Of a stretch of DNA of 64,000 nucleotides, positions 10,100-18,947 are shown piece after piece. The stretch's first letter is position 1. Each line of letters starts with the position of its first letter. Both the position numbers and the translations under genes were made by a program. The notes below the pieces were generated by a model that saw nothing but the letters and a program-made list of their open reading frames with translations, was not told the DNA's origin and did not search any database. Location: NCBI GenBank assembly GCA_051648365.1, contig JBOFEZ010000066.1:29195-93194 (forward strand), written 5' to 3'. This DNA comes from JAGNZR01 sp051648365 (GTDB taxonomy: Bacteria; Fusobacteriota; Fusobacteriia; Fusobacteriales; Fusobacteriaceae).

Positions 10100-10804
10100 C
10101 TATAGTGGTCTTTTTAATGGAATACCTATTTTCCTCGGATATTTTTTATCTGTGATTCCTTTTTTTCTAACAATTATAATTTTTCTTCCATCTTTGCAGT
10201 AAGGTAAATTCAAATTATATTCCGCTTCAATGACACTATCAAGTATTTTAAGTGCATTAGATGCTTTTTCCTCTTCCCCTGTATCAGGACTTTTTTGTAT
10301 TATGAATCTTCCTTCAATTTTTAAGAAAGGTATCATGTATTCTAAGATTGTTGAAAGCTGAGATACTCCTCTGCACAGTCCCAAATCATAAGAATCACGA
10401 TTTTCATTATTTATGAATTCTTCGGCTCTCATATTTACAACCTGAACATTTTCTAAATTAAGCTGTTCCTTTACATGCTCTAAAAATTTTGTCTTTTTTC
10501 CAACTGAATCCATAAGAGTGAATCTTATCTCAGGATTACAGATTGCCAGTACCATACCTGGAAACCCAGCTCCTGTTCCAATATCCATAGCGTTTTTATC
10601 TTCTTTTCCAATATAATTCTGAAGAAGAAGAGAATCTATAAAGTGTTTCTCCAACATCTCTTTCTCATCTCTGATAGCTGTCAGATTTGTATGAGCATTA
10701 TATTCTATAAGAAGTCTTAGATATCTCATAAGATTATCTATTTTAGCTTCATCTATTCTTTCTGCTCCTATAATTTCAATTCCTTTTTTTAAATAATCTC
10801 TCAT
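10100..10804 (-). CDS. rsmG: 16S rRNA (guanine527-N7)-methyltransferase
   Basis: Methylates N7 of G527 in the 530 loop of 16S rRNA using S-adenosylmethionine. The SAM-binding motif AMDIGTGAGFPGMVLAI is near residue 75, and the conserved SRAVA-like region appears as CRGVSQL near residue 145. 234 residues is normal. Its ATG overlaps the mnmG TGA by 4 nt (ATGA), implying translational coupling; mnmG-rsmG (gidA-gidB) is a classical pair. The C-terminus ends with a basic tail. Confidence 0.95.
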   Translation of the reverse strand: MRDYLKKGIEIIGAERIDEAKIDNLMRYLRLLIEYNAHTNLTAIRDEKEMLEKHFIDSLLLQNYIGKEDKNAMDIGTGAGFPGMVLAICNPEIRFTLMDSVGKKTKFLEHVKEQLNLENVQVVNMRAEEFINNENRDSYDLGLCRGVSQLSTILEYMIPFLKIEGRFIIQKSPDTGEEEKASNALKILDSVIEAEYNLNLPYCKDGRKIIIVRKKGITDKKYPRKIGIPLKRPL

Positions 10805-12693
10805 CCCTGCTTCTCCTTTAATTTTAAGTGAATTAACAGTACCTGGATATCAGCTGGAGAAACTCCAGATATTCTAGAAGCCTGACCTATATTCATAGGT
10901 CTCACCCCTTTCAGTTTATCTTTAGCTTCCTTAGGTATACTTCCAATAGAATCATAATCTAAATCCTGAGGGATTTTCTTATTTTCTAAATTCTTATGTT
11001 TTTCTATCATTTTCAATGATCTTTCAATATATCCTGAATACTTAACTTGAACCTCTACCTGATATTCTGTATTATCATCAAAATTCCCTAAATGGAAGTT
11101 TTCAATCAGTTCTGCTATATATTTTATATCTCTATATGTCACATCCGGACGTCTTAGTATTTCAAAAAGTGTAAGTCCTGATCTTATTTCAGGTTCTCCA
11201 ATTCTTGTAAACACTTCATTCACTCTTTCATTTTTGCTTCCTACGTGCTGAGATTTTAATTTTTCTATTATTTCAGCAACATTTTTCTCTTTTTCTAAGA
11301 CTCTTTCGTAATCACTTTTAGGAAGAAGTCCAATATCATATCCAATTTTAGATAATCTTAAATCTGCATTATCTTCTCTCAAATGTAGTCTATATTCACT
11401 TCTTGCAGTAAACATTCTATAAGGTTCGTTCGTTCCTTTTGACACTAAATCATCAATTAGTGTTCCTATATATGATTCCGCTCTGTCTAATACTATAGGA
11501 TCTTTTCCTTCAATTTTCCTTACCGCATTTATACCTGCAATTATACCTTGAGAAGCCGCTTCTTCATATCCTGAAGTTCCGTTGATTTGACCGGCCAAGA
11601 AAAGGTTTTCAACTTTTTTGGTTTCTAGGGAATATTTCAATTCTTGAGGATCCACATAATCATATTCTATCGCATATCCATATCTCATTATTTTTGAGTT
11701 TTCTAGACCAGGAATTTTTCTCAGCATCTCATACTGAACATCAGTAGGAAGAGATGTTGAAAAACCACTTATATATACTTCATTAGTATCATATCCCTCT
11801 TTCTCTAAAAAAAGATGATGTCTGTCCTTCTCTGCATATCTATAGACTTTGTCTTCGATTGAAGGGCAATATCTTGGCCCTGTACCTGCTATAGCTCCAT
11901 TGAAAAGGGGCGACCTGTCTTTATTGTCAGTTATAGTTTTGTGAACATCGGGGTTGGTAAATACTATATGACAAGATATCTGTTTTCTCCCGATTATCTC
12001 TCTGTCATCTGTTCTGTTGGAAAATTTAAGAAGAGCATCATCTCCCGGCTGTTCCTCTATTTTAGAGTAATCAATTGTTCTTGCATCTATTCTTGCTGGA
12101 GTTCCAGTCTTGAATCTTCCCATTCTGAGACCTGCAGCTGCTAAAGAAACCGGGAGTTCTTCTGAAGAAAGTTCTCCCATTCTTCCACCTTTAAACTTAT
12201 TTTCTCCTATATGTATAAGTCCTCTCATAAAGGTTCCGGCAGCTATTATCACTGTCTTTCCCTCATAAGTAACGCCCTCTTTTGTCTTTATTCCTACTGC
12301 TTTCCCGTTTTCAACTACAACTTCTGTGGCGATTCCCTGTATAGTCTCTAAATTTTCACAGTTTTCTATAGTCTTTTTCATTTCCATTCTGTAAAGTTGC
12401 TTATCCGCTTGAGCTCTCAGTGAACGCACTGCTGGACCTTTTTTGGTATTGAGAACTCTTATCTGAATAAAAGTTTTATCTATATTTCTTCCTATTTCAC
12501 CACCCAAAGCATCTATCTCTTTCACAAGATGAGATTTTGCTGGTCCTCCGAGAGAAGGATTGCACGACATAGTTCCTATGTTATCTAAAGTTATTGTAAA
12601 TATAGCTGTTTTCATTCCCATTTTGGCAGCAGCCAGTGCAGCTTCACATCCTGCATGTCCGGCTCCTACAACTATAACATCAAATTTTTGCAT
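10801..12693 (-). CDS. mnmG: tRNA uridine-5-carboxymethylaminomethyl modification enzyme MnmG
   Basis: FAD-dependent enzyme that works with the GTPase MnmE to put (carboxymethyl)aminomethyl on wobble U34 of several tRNAs. The FAD-binding Rossmann motif VVGAGHAGCEAALAAAKMG is at residues 8-25. The conserved CNPSLGGPAKSHLVKEIDAL lies at about 47-66 and the LFLAGQINGTSGYEEAA region near 370. 630 residues is the full bacterial length, including the C-terminal helical MnmE-binding domain. The ATG follows GGAGGCAAA. mnmE is not in the window. Confidence 0.97.
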   Translation of the reverse strand: MQKFDVIVVGAGHAGCEAALAAAKMGMKTAIFTITLDNIGTMSCNPSLGGPAKSHLVKEIDALGGEIGRNIDKTFIQIRVLNTKKGPAVRSLRAQADKQLYRMEMKKTIENCENLETIQGIATEVVVENGKAVGIKTKEGVTYEGKTVIIAAGTFMRGLIHIGENKFKGGRMGELSSEELPVSLAAAGLRMGRFKTGTPARIDARTIDYSKIEEQPGDDALLKFSNRTDDREIIGRKQISCHIVFTNPDVHKTITDNKDRSPLFNGAIAGTGPRYCPSIEDKVYRYAEKDRHHLFLEKEGYDTNEVYISGFSTSLPTDVQYEMLRKIPGLENSKIMRYGYAIEYDYVDPQELKYSLETKKVENLFLAGQINGTSGYEEAASQGIIAGINAVRKIEGKDPIVLDRAESYIGTLIDDLVSKGTNEPYRMFTARSEYRLHLREDNADLRLSKIGYDIGLLPKSDYERVLEKEKNVAEIIEKLKSQHVGSKNERVNEVFTRIGEPEIRSGLTLFEILRRPDVTYRDIKYIAELIENFHLGNFDDNTEYQVEVQVKYSGYIERSLKMIEKHKNLENKKIPQDLDYDSIGSIPKEAKDKLKGVRPMNIGQASRISGVSPADIQVLLIHLKLKEKQG

Positions 12694-12716
12694 TTTGCCT
12701 CCACATATTACAAATT

Positions 12717-13373
12717 TTATTTTAAATTTTCTAAAACTTCAGCTGTTTTTGCATCAGTTATCAGAAGGAGTGTATCCCCTTTTTCTATTTTAGTATATGC
12801 ACTCGGGTTAGGTTGAAAAGTTTCATCTTCTTTTTTTATACCCACAACTGTTGCATTATAATTTTTCCTTATTTCTGATTCTATAAGTGTCTTTTCCCAA
12901 AAGATAGAAGGTGATTTTATCTCTACAAGAAGAAAATTTTGTGAAAATCTTACATGCTCAATCATATTGGGTTCCATAGATAGCTGAGCTACCCTTCTTC
13001 CCATATACTCTTCTGGATATATTACTTTATTAGCTCCTATTTTAGCCAAAACTTTTCCATGACTTTTAGTAACAGCTTTTGCTATGATTTTAGGAACTCC
13101 TAGCTCTTTTAAATTTAAGGTAACCATTATACTTTCTTCTATTTCACCTATACACACAAATGCTATATTATAATTTTCTATTCCTAGTTCACTTAAAGTA
13201 TTGCTATCAGTAGCATCTAATACTATGGCATTTTCAACCATTTTTTCATTTATTACAGTTTGGACCCTTTCGCTATTTATATCTATAGCTAAAACCTCTT
13301 CATTAGATTCATAAAGAGTCTGAGCTATGCTCGAACCAAATCTCCCTAATCCTACAACTAAATACTGTTTCAT
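12717..13373 (-). CDS. ktrA: KtrA/TrkA-type potassium channel regulatory subunit
   Basis: Cytoplasmic gating ring of a Ktr/Trk potassium uptake system. An RCK-N domain with the nucleotide-binding motif VGLGRFGSSIAQTL (about residues 6-20) and the acidic ribose-binding residue in VLAIDI leads into an RCK-C (TrkA-C) domain from about residue 135 to the end. 218 residues, the short single-RCK form typical of KtrA rather than the double TrkA. It follows the membrane subunit by 10 bp. Confidence 0.92.
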   Translation of the reverse strand: MKQYLVVGLGRFGSSIAQTLYESNEEVLAIDINSERVQTVINEKMVENAIVLDATDSNTLSELGIENYNIAFVCIGEIEESIMVTLNLKELGVPKIIAKAVTKSHGKVLAKIGANKVIYPEEYMGRRVAQLSMEPNMIEHVRFSQNFLLVEIKSPSIFWEKTLIESEIRKNYNATVVGIKKEDETFQPNPSAYTKIEKGDTLLLITDAKTAEVLENLK

Positions 13374-13383
13374 ATTTCCCCCT

Positions 13384-14727
13384 CTATCCTACCAGGATAT
13401 TTTCCTTAGGATATGTAAACTTTTCTTTTCTTTTCTTTTCTCCTATCGCTAGAGCGAAAGTCAAAGGCCCTAATCTTCCTATAAACATGGTCATTATAAT
13501 AAGTATTCTTGCAAATACAGATAATTCTGATGTTATCCCCATAGATAACCCCACAGTTGCAAAGGCCGATATAACTTCAAATACAATCTGTTCAAATCTA
13601 AATCCATCACTCGTCAGTATCAAAAGTATGACAGCCCCAACATAAACTATGGATATTACCAGTATTGCCAGAGCACGATTTAAAATATCCCAAGCTATAC
13701 TCCTGTTGAACATCTCTATATTTTCTCTTCCTCTAACTACTCCACCAACATAAAAAGCTAATACTCCTAAAGTAGTAGTTTTTATTCCTCCACCTGTAGA
13801 ACCTGGTGAAGCACCTATAAACATAAGAATACAAGAAAGAAATATAGTTCCACTCTCCATAGCACCTATGGGGATAGTGTTAAATCCTGCTGTTCTCAGA
13901 GTTACACTCTGAAAAAAACTTGCTATTCCTTTATCTATAAACTTCATATTACCTATGGTAGCAGGATTATTGTATTCCAATACAAATATTAGCAACATTC
14001 CTCCAAAAGTTAAAATTATAGAGATAAATATAGCTAATTTAGATGTTAGATTAAATCTCTTTATATCTTTTCTTATCGCCATAATAAAGGAATTTATAAC
14101 TGCAAAACCTATTCCTCCTAAAATTATAAGATAGGCAATAGTCAAATTAAAAATTCCATTTTTTGAAAAATCTTCAAGAGAGTTACTATATAATGCAAAA
14201 CCTGCATTACAGAAGGCTGATACAGAATGAAAAACACCATAGTATAAAGCTTTTTGAAAACTATATTGCATTTTATCCATAAAAATCATAGTTAGAATAA
14301 ATGCCCCTATACTTTCGATTATAAATACCGTACTAAAAATTTTCTTTATAAAATCCGTTATCTCTCCTGAATCGGCATTCCGCTCATCTCTAAGGACCAT
14401 TCTCTCATGGAAAGTCATTTTCTTTCCTGCTATCAGAAAAAGCATGGATGAAAAAGTCATTATTCCCAGTCCACCCAATTGAATAAAGATGAGAATAACA
14501 ATCTGACCCGGCACAGAAAAAACCTTACTCACATCAACAACAGAAAGTCCTGTTACACATATTGCTGAAGTTATTGTAAATAATGCTGTTAAAAAACTTA
14601 TTCTCTGACCTTCTTGAAGACAGAAAGGTAACATTAAAATTAAACTACCAAAAAAAGCTGCCCCCAAAAAAGCGAGAATCATCTTTCTTGAAGATGAAGC
14701 TTTTTTTATAAATTCTATTATATTCAT
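13384..14727 (-). CDS. ktrB: KtrB/TrkH-family potassium uptake membrane subunit
   Basis: Inner-membrane potassium-translocating subunit of 447 residues with about 8-10 membrane helices and four pore loops. The last part includes the conserved GASPGSTGGGIKTTTLG stretch near residue 310 that contributes to the selectivity filter. I start it at the ATG at 14727, 9 nt after AGGGG, rather than at the in-frame TTG at 14733, which lies only 3 nt from it. It heads the operon; a TTGAAG-N17-TATAAT promoter lies at 14769-14797. The partner ktrA is next. The coupled ion (sodium or none) cannot be told here. Confidence 0.93.
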   Translation of the reverse strand: MNIIEFIKKASSSRKMILAFLGAAFFGSLILMLPFCLQEGQRISFLTALFTITSAICVTGLSVVDVSKVFSVPGQIVILIFIQLGGLGIMTFSSMLFLIAGKKMTFHERMVLRDERNADSGEITDFIKKIFSTVFIIESIGAFILTMIFMDKMQYSFQKALYYGVFHSVSAFCNAGFALYSNSLEDFSKNGIFNLTIAYLIILGGIGFAVINSFIMAIRKDIKRFNLTSKLAIFISIILTFGGMLLIFVLEYNNPATIGNMKFIDKGIASFFQSVTLRTAGFNTIPIGAMESGTIFLSCILMFIGASPGSTGGGIKTTTLGVLAFYVGGVVRGRENIEMFNRSIAWDILNRALAILVISIVYVGAVILLILTSDGFRFEQIVFEVISAFATVGLSMGITSELSVFARILIIMTMFIGRLGPLTFALAIGEKKRKEKFTYPKENILVG

Positions 14728-14768
14728 ATTCAATTTCCCCTAAACCCATTTTCTTGACCAATGTTCTT

Positions 14769-14797
14769 ATTATAACTTATTTTCTCTCTTCCTTCAA
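14769..14797 (-). promoter_or_regulatory. Promoter of the ktrB-ktrA-mnmG...serS unit
   Basis: On the minus strand TTGAAG (14797-14792), a 17-nt spacer and a perfect TATAAT (14774-14769) form a good sigma-70-type promoter about 40 nt upstream of the ktrB start. No later strong promoter was noticed between here and serS, where gaps are all under 50 bp. Confidence 0.65.
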
Positions 14798-14818
14798 TTT
14801 TTTTACAATCAAAATACT

Positions 14819-15463
14819 CTACTTTTTCACAATAAACTTCCCGGCTTTCTTTTTAGAAACTGAACCATATTTTTCATCATATTCTTTTTTTATATGCTTG
14901 TTTTTTGCTACTGAATATCCAAATTTCCCAACTGGTTTCCGCTCCATAGGGAAATACTCCCCGTGACAATAGCTCAAAAGATCTGCTTTTTCCAAGCAAA
15001 TTTTCCCTTTTTCATCCATGAGGTTTTCATCTATATGGGATTGAAGTACTTCAGCCAAGAAAAGATCATGAGTTCCTAATTTTATTATTTGTGTTACTTT
15101 GCACTCTATGTTTACAGGGCATTCTTTTATATAGTCTACACTTACCTCTCTCCCCTCCACCATGGTAAACTCCATTTGCTTTATTTTATCCACCTGTTTT
15201 CCAGAGATAACTCCACAAAAATCTGTTTCTCTAGCCATATTACGACTAGGAATATTTACGGTGAATTCCATAGTTTCAGCTATATAATCATAGGATAATC
15301 TCTCAGGTCTTATGGAGATTGAAAGCATCGGAGGTTTTGTACAGACTGTCCCTGTCCATGCCACTGTAAAGACGTTGGACTTTCCCTCTTTATTTTTAGA
15401 AGTTATCAATACCACCGGAACAGGATTTAATAACACACTTCCTTTGAACTGAATTTTTTCCAT
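14819..15463 (-). CDS. Flavin reductase family protein (flavoredoxin-like)
   Basis: 214-residue FMN-binding split-barrel protein. Recognisable family features are the NVFTVAWTGTVCTKPPMLSISI stretch in the N-terminal third, followed by SYDYIAETMEFTVNIPS, CGVISGKQVDK and IECKVTQIIKLGTHDLFLAEV. Relatives bind FMN and either reduce free flavin with NAD(P)H or act as electron carriers in anaerobes; substrate and partner are unknown here. The ATG at 15463 has GGAGG 8 nt upstream; an upstream in-frame ATG at 15508 lacks a ribosome binding site. It is a lone gene, transcribed away from the Cys-cluster gene at 15579. Confidence 0.85.
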   Translation of the reverse strand: MEKIQFKGSVLLNPVPVVLITSKNKEGKSNVFTVAWTGTVCTKPPMLSISIRPERLSYDYIAETMEFTVNIPSRNMARETDFCGVISGKQVDKIKQMEFTMVEGREVSVDYIKECPVNIECKVTQIIKLGTHDLFLAEVLQSHIDENLMDEKGKICLEKADLLSYCHGEYFPMERKPVGKFGYSVAKNKHIKKEYDEKYGSVSKKKAGKFIVKK

Positions 15464-15523
15464 TATTTTTCCTCCAGATTTTTTCATTTTCACACTACAT
15501 TTTACCATATTTTCTTGAATTTA

Positions 15524-15532
15524 TGTTATAAT
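15524..15532 (+). promoter_or_regulatory. Extended -10 promoter for the Cys-cluster/trmN6 pair
   Basis: TGTTATAAT gives the TGn extension directly before a perfect TATAAT (15527-15532), about 47 nt upstream of the ATG at 15579. No good -35 box is present at 17 nt, consistent with an extended -10 promoter. The surrounding repeats of TTAATTA are simple AT-rich sequence. Confidence 0.5.
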
Positions 15533-15578
15533 ATAATTAATTAATTATAATTTTATTCGTTAACTGCAGAGGAGGAAT

Positions 15579-16391
15579 ATGAAATATCTTTTATTTCTAA
15601 ACCACCCCAAAGGGGAAAAAGTTTTTAAAGTTACAAAAACAAAAGAACGACTAGCTAGAAAATATTTTAAGCAGATAGATACTCTAGAAACTTCTATAAT
15701 TTTTGAAGGAAAAGAGATTCCAGCCACCGTAGATTTCGCCATTTTTACTAAGCTCTCTAACTTCGACTGTTTCAACTGTCAAGATCCTTGTTGTGGAGAT
15801 AATCCTGCCATTTTTTCAGATAAAACAAGAAATTTTATTATGAAAAATCTTGAGAAGTATGATAACAAAACAAAAATACCATCTATTCTAGAAAACTTCG
15901 GACTTTCTTCAAAAGAAATAACAGAAAGTATTAAGAATGAGCCGGGTCTTATTCCAGATGAATTTCTAGAAAACGAGATAGAGATGTGTTCGTGTTCCTA
16001 TAAACCAGATAATTGTTCCACACTCTGTTCTATTCACTCTATAGCTCTCGAGAAAAAAATGACCTTTCAACAGATTGTAGAGCTAAAACCTTTAGTGTGT
16101 TCTCTGTGGCCTTTGGAAATTTTAGCAGAAGATGACTTAAGCAGGGTTTTTATAACTCTTCCAGATGATTTTACAAATAGTTTTATAACTGAAGATTATT
16201 ACAATATCGCCTGTATTAATCTAGATTTCACATCTTCTCCCCTTTTTAAAAGAGGGAATCCTATAGGATTCAAAGAGGAGGACTATGTTCCTTTTTATAT
16301 AGCTTATAAAGAAACACTCATTCTCACTCTTGGTGAAATTTTCTATAATGATATTATCAAAAAAATTCAGGAGGTTGATAGAGATGCTTAA
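15579..16391 (+). CDS. Cysteine-cluster protein, YkgJ-like (putative metal-binding)
   Basis: 270-residue soluble protein of unknown function. Two Cys groups stand out. One is FDCFNCQDPCCGDN near residue 65-80 (CxxCxxxCC, as in the YkgJ/UPF0153 zinc- or iron-chelating family). The other is MCSCSYKPDNCSTLCSIH near residue 135-152, followed by LKPLVCSLWPLEIL near 170, which matches the family's later Pro-Cys-Pro element. These Cys probably hold a metal or Fe-S cluster; this is inference. The ATG has a strong GGAGGAAT site. The stop overlaps the start of trmN6 by 8 nt, so the two are probably made together. Confidence 0.6.
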   Translation: MKYLLFLNHPKGEKVFKVTKTKERLARKYFKQIDTLETSIIFEGKEIPATVDFAIFTKLSNFDCFNCQDPCCGDNPAIFSDKTRNFIMKNLEKYDNKTKIPSILENFGLSSKEITESIKNEPGLIPDEFLENEIEMCSCSYKPDNCSTLCSIHSIALEKKMTFQQIVELKPLVCSLWPLEILAEDDLSRVFITLPDDFTNSFITEDYYNIACINLDFTSSPLFKRGNPIGFKEEDYVPFYIAYKETLILTLGEIFYNDIIKKIQEVDRDA

Positions 16392-17121
16392 ACACGAAAA
16401 GGAAACTATAATAGATCTTCTTCAAAAAGAAAATCTAAAAATTATACAGCGGAGCGATTTTTTTAATTTTAGTATGGACTCACTTCTTGTGGCTGAATTT
16501 GTATCCCTAGGTAGAGGAGTCAACAAGGTTGTTGATTTAGGAACTGGAAACGGAGCTATTCCTCTATTTTTATCGAAAAGAACCAAAGCAAAAATTTATG
16601 GTATTGAACTTCAAGAAGTTTCATTTGATTTGGCAGAAAGAAATATTCAGCTAAACAATCTTCAAAATCAGATTGAAATTCTCCACGATGATATGAAAAA
16701 CTGGAAAAAACATTTTCAACATGGAAGTATTGATGCAGTAGTTACAAACCCTCCATTTTTCAAATATCATGGCAATGAAAATCTTCTAAACGATCTTGAT
16801 CAACTGACTTTGGCAAGACATGAAATCTCTATAACTCTAGAAGAGATTATACAAGTGGCTTCAAATCTTTTAAAAGATAAGGGCTACTTTGCCATTGTAC
16901 ATCGAGCAGATAGAATGATGGATATTTTGGAAACCATGAGAAAACATTCAATAGAGCCAAAGAGAATTCAGTTCTGCCATTCTAAAAATGGAAAAATTGC
17001 TAAAATTCTTCTTGTAGAAGGTGTTAAATATGGAAAAGAGGGGTTGACCGTTCTACCCCCACTTATTACTCATGATGATTCAGGAAAATATTCAAAAGAA
17101 GTTCTCGAACTTTTCAAATAA
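16384..17121 (+). CDS. trmN6: tRNA1(Val) (adenine37-N6)-methyltransferase family protein
   Basis: SAM-dependent methyltransferase of 245 residues. Motif I is VVDLGTGNGAIPLFLSKR at about residues 45-62, and the N6-adenine catalytic motif is NPPFFK near residue 122, as in TrmN6/YfiC. The family methylates N6 of A37 in tRNA1-Val. The frame is open further upstream, but the ATG at 16384 has AGGAGG at 16369-16374, so I start there; it overlaps the preceding gene by 8 nt. Related NPPY enzymes act on rRNA or protein, so the substrate is not certain. Confidence 0.8.
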   Translation: MLKHEKETIIDLLQKENLKIIQRSDFFNFSMDSLLVAEFVSLGRGVNKVVDLGTGNGAIPLFLSKRTKAKIYGIELQEVSFDLAERNIQLNNLQNQIEILHDDMKNWKKHFQHGSIDAVVTNPPFFKYHGNENLLNDLDQLTLARHEISITLEEIIQVASNLLKDKGYFAIVHRADRMMDILETMRKHSIEPKRIQFCHSKNGKIAKILLVEGVKYGKEGLTVLPPLITHDDSGKYSKEVLELFK

Positions 17122-17178
17122 ACAAAAAAAAGAGATAACTGACTTCAAAGAAGTTAAAAGTTATCTCTTTTTTTGTTT
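17120..17178. terminator. Bidirectional terminator between trmN6 and the cyclophilin gene
   Basis: A near-perfect 20-bp inverted repeat: the left arm (17120-17140) ends GAGATAACT and the right arm (17159-17178) starts AGTTATCTC. A-rich and T-rich outer arms serve as U-tracts in both directions. It lies between convergent stop codons and overlaps the last codon of the cyclophilin gene. Confidence 0.9.
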
Positions 17179-18082
17179 ATGGAATTAAATTTACGCTAGA
17201 AGTAGTAGGAATAAAAGTCCCTGAATCTCCCTCTGAAGTTTTTGAAATTTCCTGATTTTCAGAGAAATACATTGTTTCAATTTCTTCTTCTGGTTTTTCC
17301 CTTTTAAATTTATCCCCTACAGCTTTTATGAATCTTGGAACCGTACTAAGTTTTATTTCTTTCTCATCTTTTTTCTTTTCAGAATAGATATTTTCCATTT
17401 CCATATCATATTCAGCTTTCTGAGCTCCAAACTCACTTATATCCTTTATCGGATATTTTTTTAAGCCTGGATACTTTTCATCTAGTACTCTGTTCCACTC
17501 TTCAACTTTATCTTTATTCATAGAAAGCAACAAATCTGCATTCCCTATTATTTTAACCTCTTTTATAACGTCTCCTACTTCGAGATTAGTAGTATTTTGA
17601 TAATCTTCATCCTTGATAGTTTCTCCAAAAACTGTATGTTTTCCATTTAACCATTCAGCTGGCTGTGTAGTTATAAAAAATTGTGAACCTCCTGTACCAG
17701 GACCTGCATTTGCCATAGCTAGCATTCCAGGCTGGAAAAAGTCTAGCCATTTTACAGTCTCATCAGATATAGTATACCCTGGACCTCCCTGACCTGTCCC
17801 TGTCGGATCTCCTCCCTGTGCCATGAAGTTCTCGATTGCTCTGTGAATTTTAGTGTTGTTATAATAACCTCTTTTTGCTAAGTTTATAAAGTTTGCAACC
17901 GTAACAGGTGATGCCTCTGGATAAAGATACACCTCTATATCTCCTTGAGTCGTCACAAAAACTGCACTTATATTGTTATATTTTACACCAGAATCAATTC
18001 CTAAAAATTTTGTCGTATTGGAACATCCACCCAAAACAAACACCAACGATATAGAAACGATTATTCCTAATATTTTTCTCAT
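17177..18082 (-). CDS. Lipoprotein cyclophilin-type peptidyl-prolyl isomerase
   Basis: 301 residues. Signal peptide with lipobox LGGC gives a lipid-anchored Cys at residue 20, so it acts outside the cytoplasm. The cyclophilin domain spans about residues 40-195, with the conserved FMAQGGDPTGTGQGGPGY, NAGPGTGGSQFFIT and LNGKHTVFGE blocks, so the active-site Arg/Phe/Gln core is present. It differs from standard small bacterial cyclophilins in a charged tail of about 100 residues after the domain, with no clear homology. A TTTACT-N17-TAAAAT promoter lies just upstream. Confidence 0.9.
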   Translation of the reverse strand: MRKILGIIVSISLVFVLGGCSNTTKFLGIDSGVKYNNISAVFVTTQGDIEVYLYPEASPVTVANFINLAKRGYYNNTKIHRAIENFMAQGGDPTGTGQGGPGYTISDETVKWLDFFQPGMLAMANAGPGTGGSQFFITTQPAEWLNGKHTVFGETIKDEDYQNTTNLEVGDVIKEVKIIGNADLLLSMNKDKVEEWNRVLDEKYPGLKKYPIKDISEFGAQKAEYDMEMENIYSEKKKDEKEIKLSTVPRFIKAVGDKFKREKPEEEIETMYFSENQEISKTSEGDSGTFIPTTSSVNLIP

Positions 18083-18134
18083 GTCAAATCCTCCAAATTT
18101 CTAATCCGCTTTTTATTTATCTACATTTTGATTT

Positions 18135-18163
18135 ATTTTACTATATTTTTGCAAGATAGTAAA
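18135..18163 (-). promoter_or_regulatory. Promoter and dyad before the cyclophilin gene
   Basis: On the minus strand TTTACT (18163-18158), 17 nt, TAAAAT (18140-18135) resembles a sigma-70 promoter. The same bases form an inverted repeat TTTACTAT-N11-ATAGTAAA (18137-18163), so the region could instead be an operator, or a weak potC terminator hairpin without a long T-run. Confidence 0.45.
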
Positions 18164-18167
18164 CCTT

Positions 18168-18947
18168 TTATTTAACTATATACCTCTGCAAGCTCTTAGT
18201 AGATATGGTAAGCAGTATAGCCCCACCTATTAGAAGCACAGAAAGGGCATTTATTACAGGAGATACTCCCAATCTTATCATGGAATATATTCTCAATGGA
18301 AGTGTAGATGAGCCTGGACCTGCAACAAAGAACGTAGTCACAAAATCGTCAAAAGAAAGGGTTACCGATATTAGAAATCCTGATATTATTGCAGGCATAA
18401 GCATAGGTAATATAACTTTTTTTAAGGTTTCAATCTCTGTTGCTCCTAAATCGTAAGCAGCTTCTACAATAGAAAAATCAAATTCCTCTAGTCTTGATAT
18501 TACTATGAAAAGCACAAAAGGTATATTAAAAGTTGTATGCGCTATAAATATCGTTGAGAGCCCCAAATTAAATTTTATCGTAGTAAAAAGAATCAGCAGA
18601 GAAACTCCCATTATTATATCTGGAATAACTAGGGGCAGATAAGTCATAATTCTTAAAACTTTTTTATATCTAAAACTATACCATTGGAGCCCTATTGCTG
18701 CGAGGGTTCCAATCGCAGTAGAGATCATAGCCGACAAGAGTGCTATTACAATACTATATTTAAATGATTTCCAAATATTATCCGAATACATAAAAAGTTC
18801 TTCATACCATCTGAATGAAAAACCTTTCCATGCCATAGCTTTTCCATCATTAAAAGAGTATACGATGAGAAGTAACAATGGAAAATAAAAAAACAACATG
18901 GAAAAAACAAAGAAAAAAAGAGAGGTTTTTCTCCTATTCATCGCCAT
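18168..18947 (-). CDS. potC: Spermidine/putrescine-type ABC transporter permease
   Basis: Inner-membrane permease of 259 residues with six predicted helices and the binding-protein-dependent transport signature EAAYDLGATEIETLKKVILPMLMPAI near residue 165-190, which docks on the ATPase. Sequence pattern (MAMNRRKTSLFF, FSFRWYEELF near residue 42-52) is that of PotC. Its ATG follows GAGGAGGCAAAAA, and the gene overlaps potB by 14 nt. No potD binding-protein gene follows; the next gene is the cyclophilin. Confidence 0.92.
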   Translation of the reverse strand: MAMNRRKTSLFFFVFSMLFFYFPLLLLIVYSFNDGKAMAWKGFSFRWYEELFMYSDNIWKSFKYSIVIALLSAMISTAIGTLAAIGLQWYSFRYKKVLRIMTYLPLVIPDIIMGVSLLILFTTIKFNLGLSTIFIAHTTFNIPFVLFIVISRLEEFDFSIVEAAYDLGATEIETLKKVILPMLMPAIISGFLISVTLSFDDFVTTFFVAGPGSSTLPLRIYSMIRLGVSPVINALSVLLIGGAILLTISTKSLQRYIVK

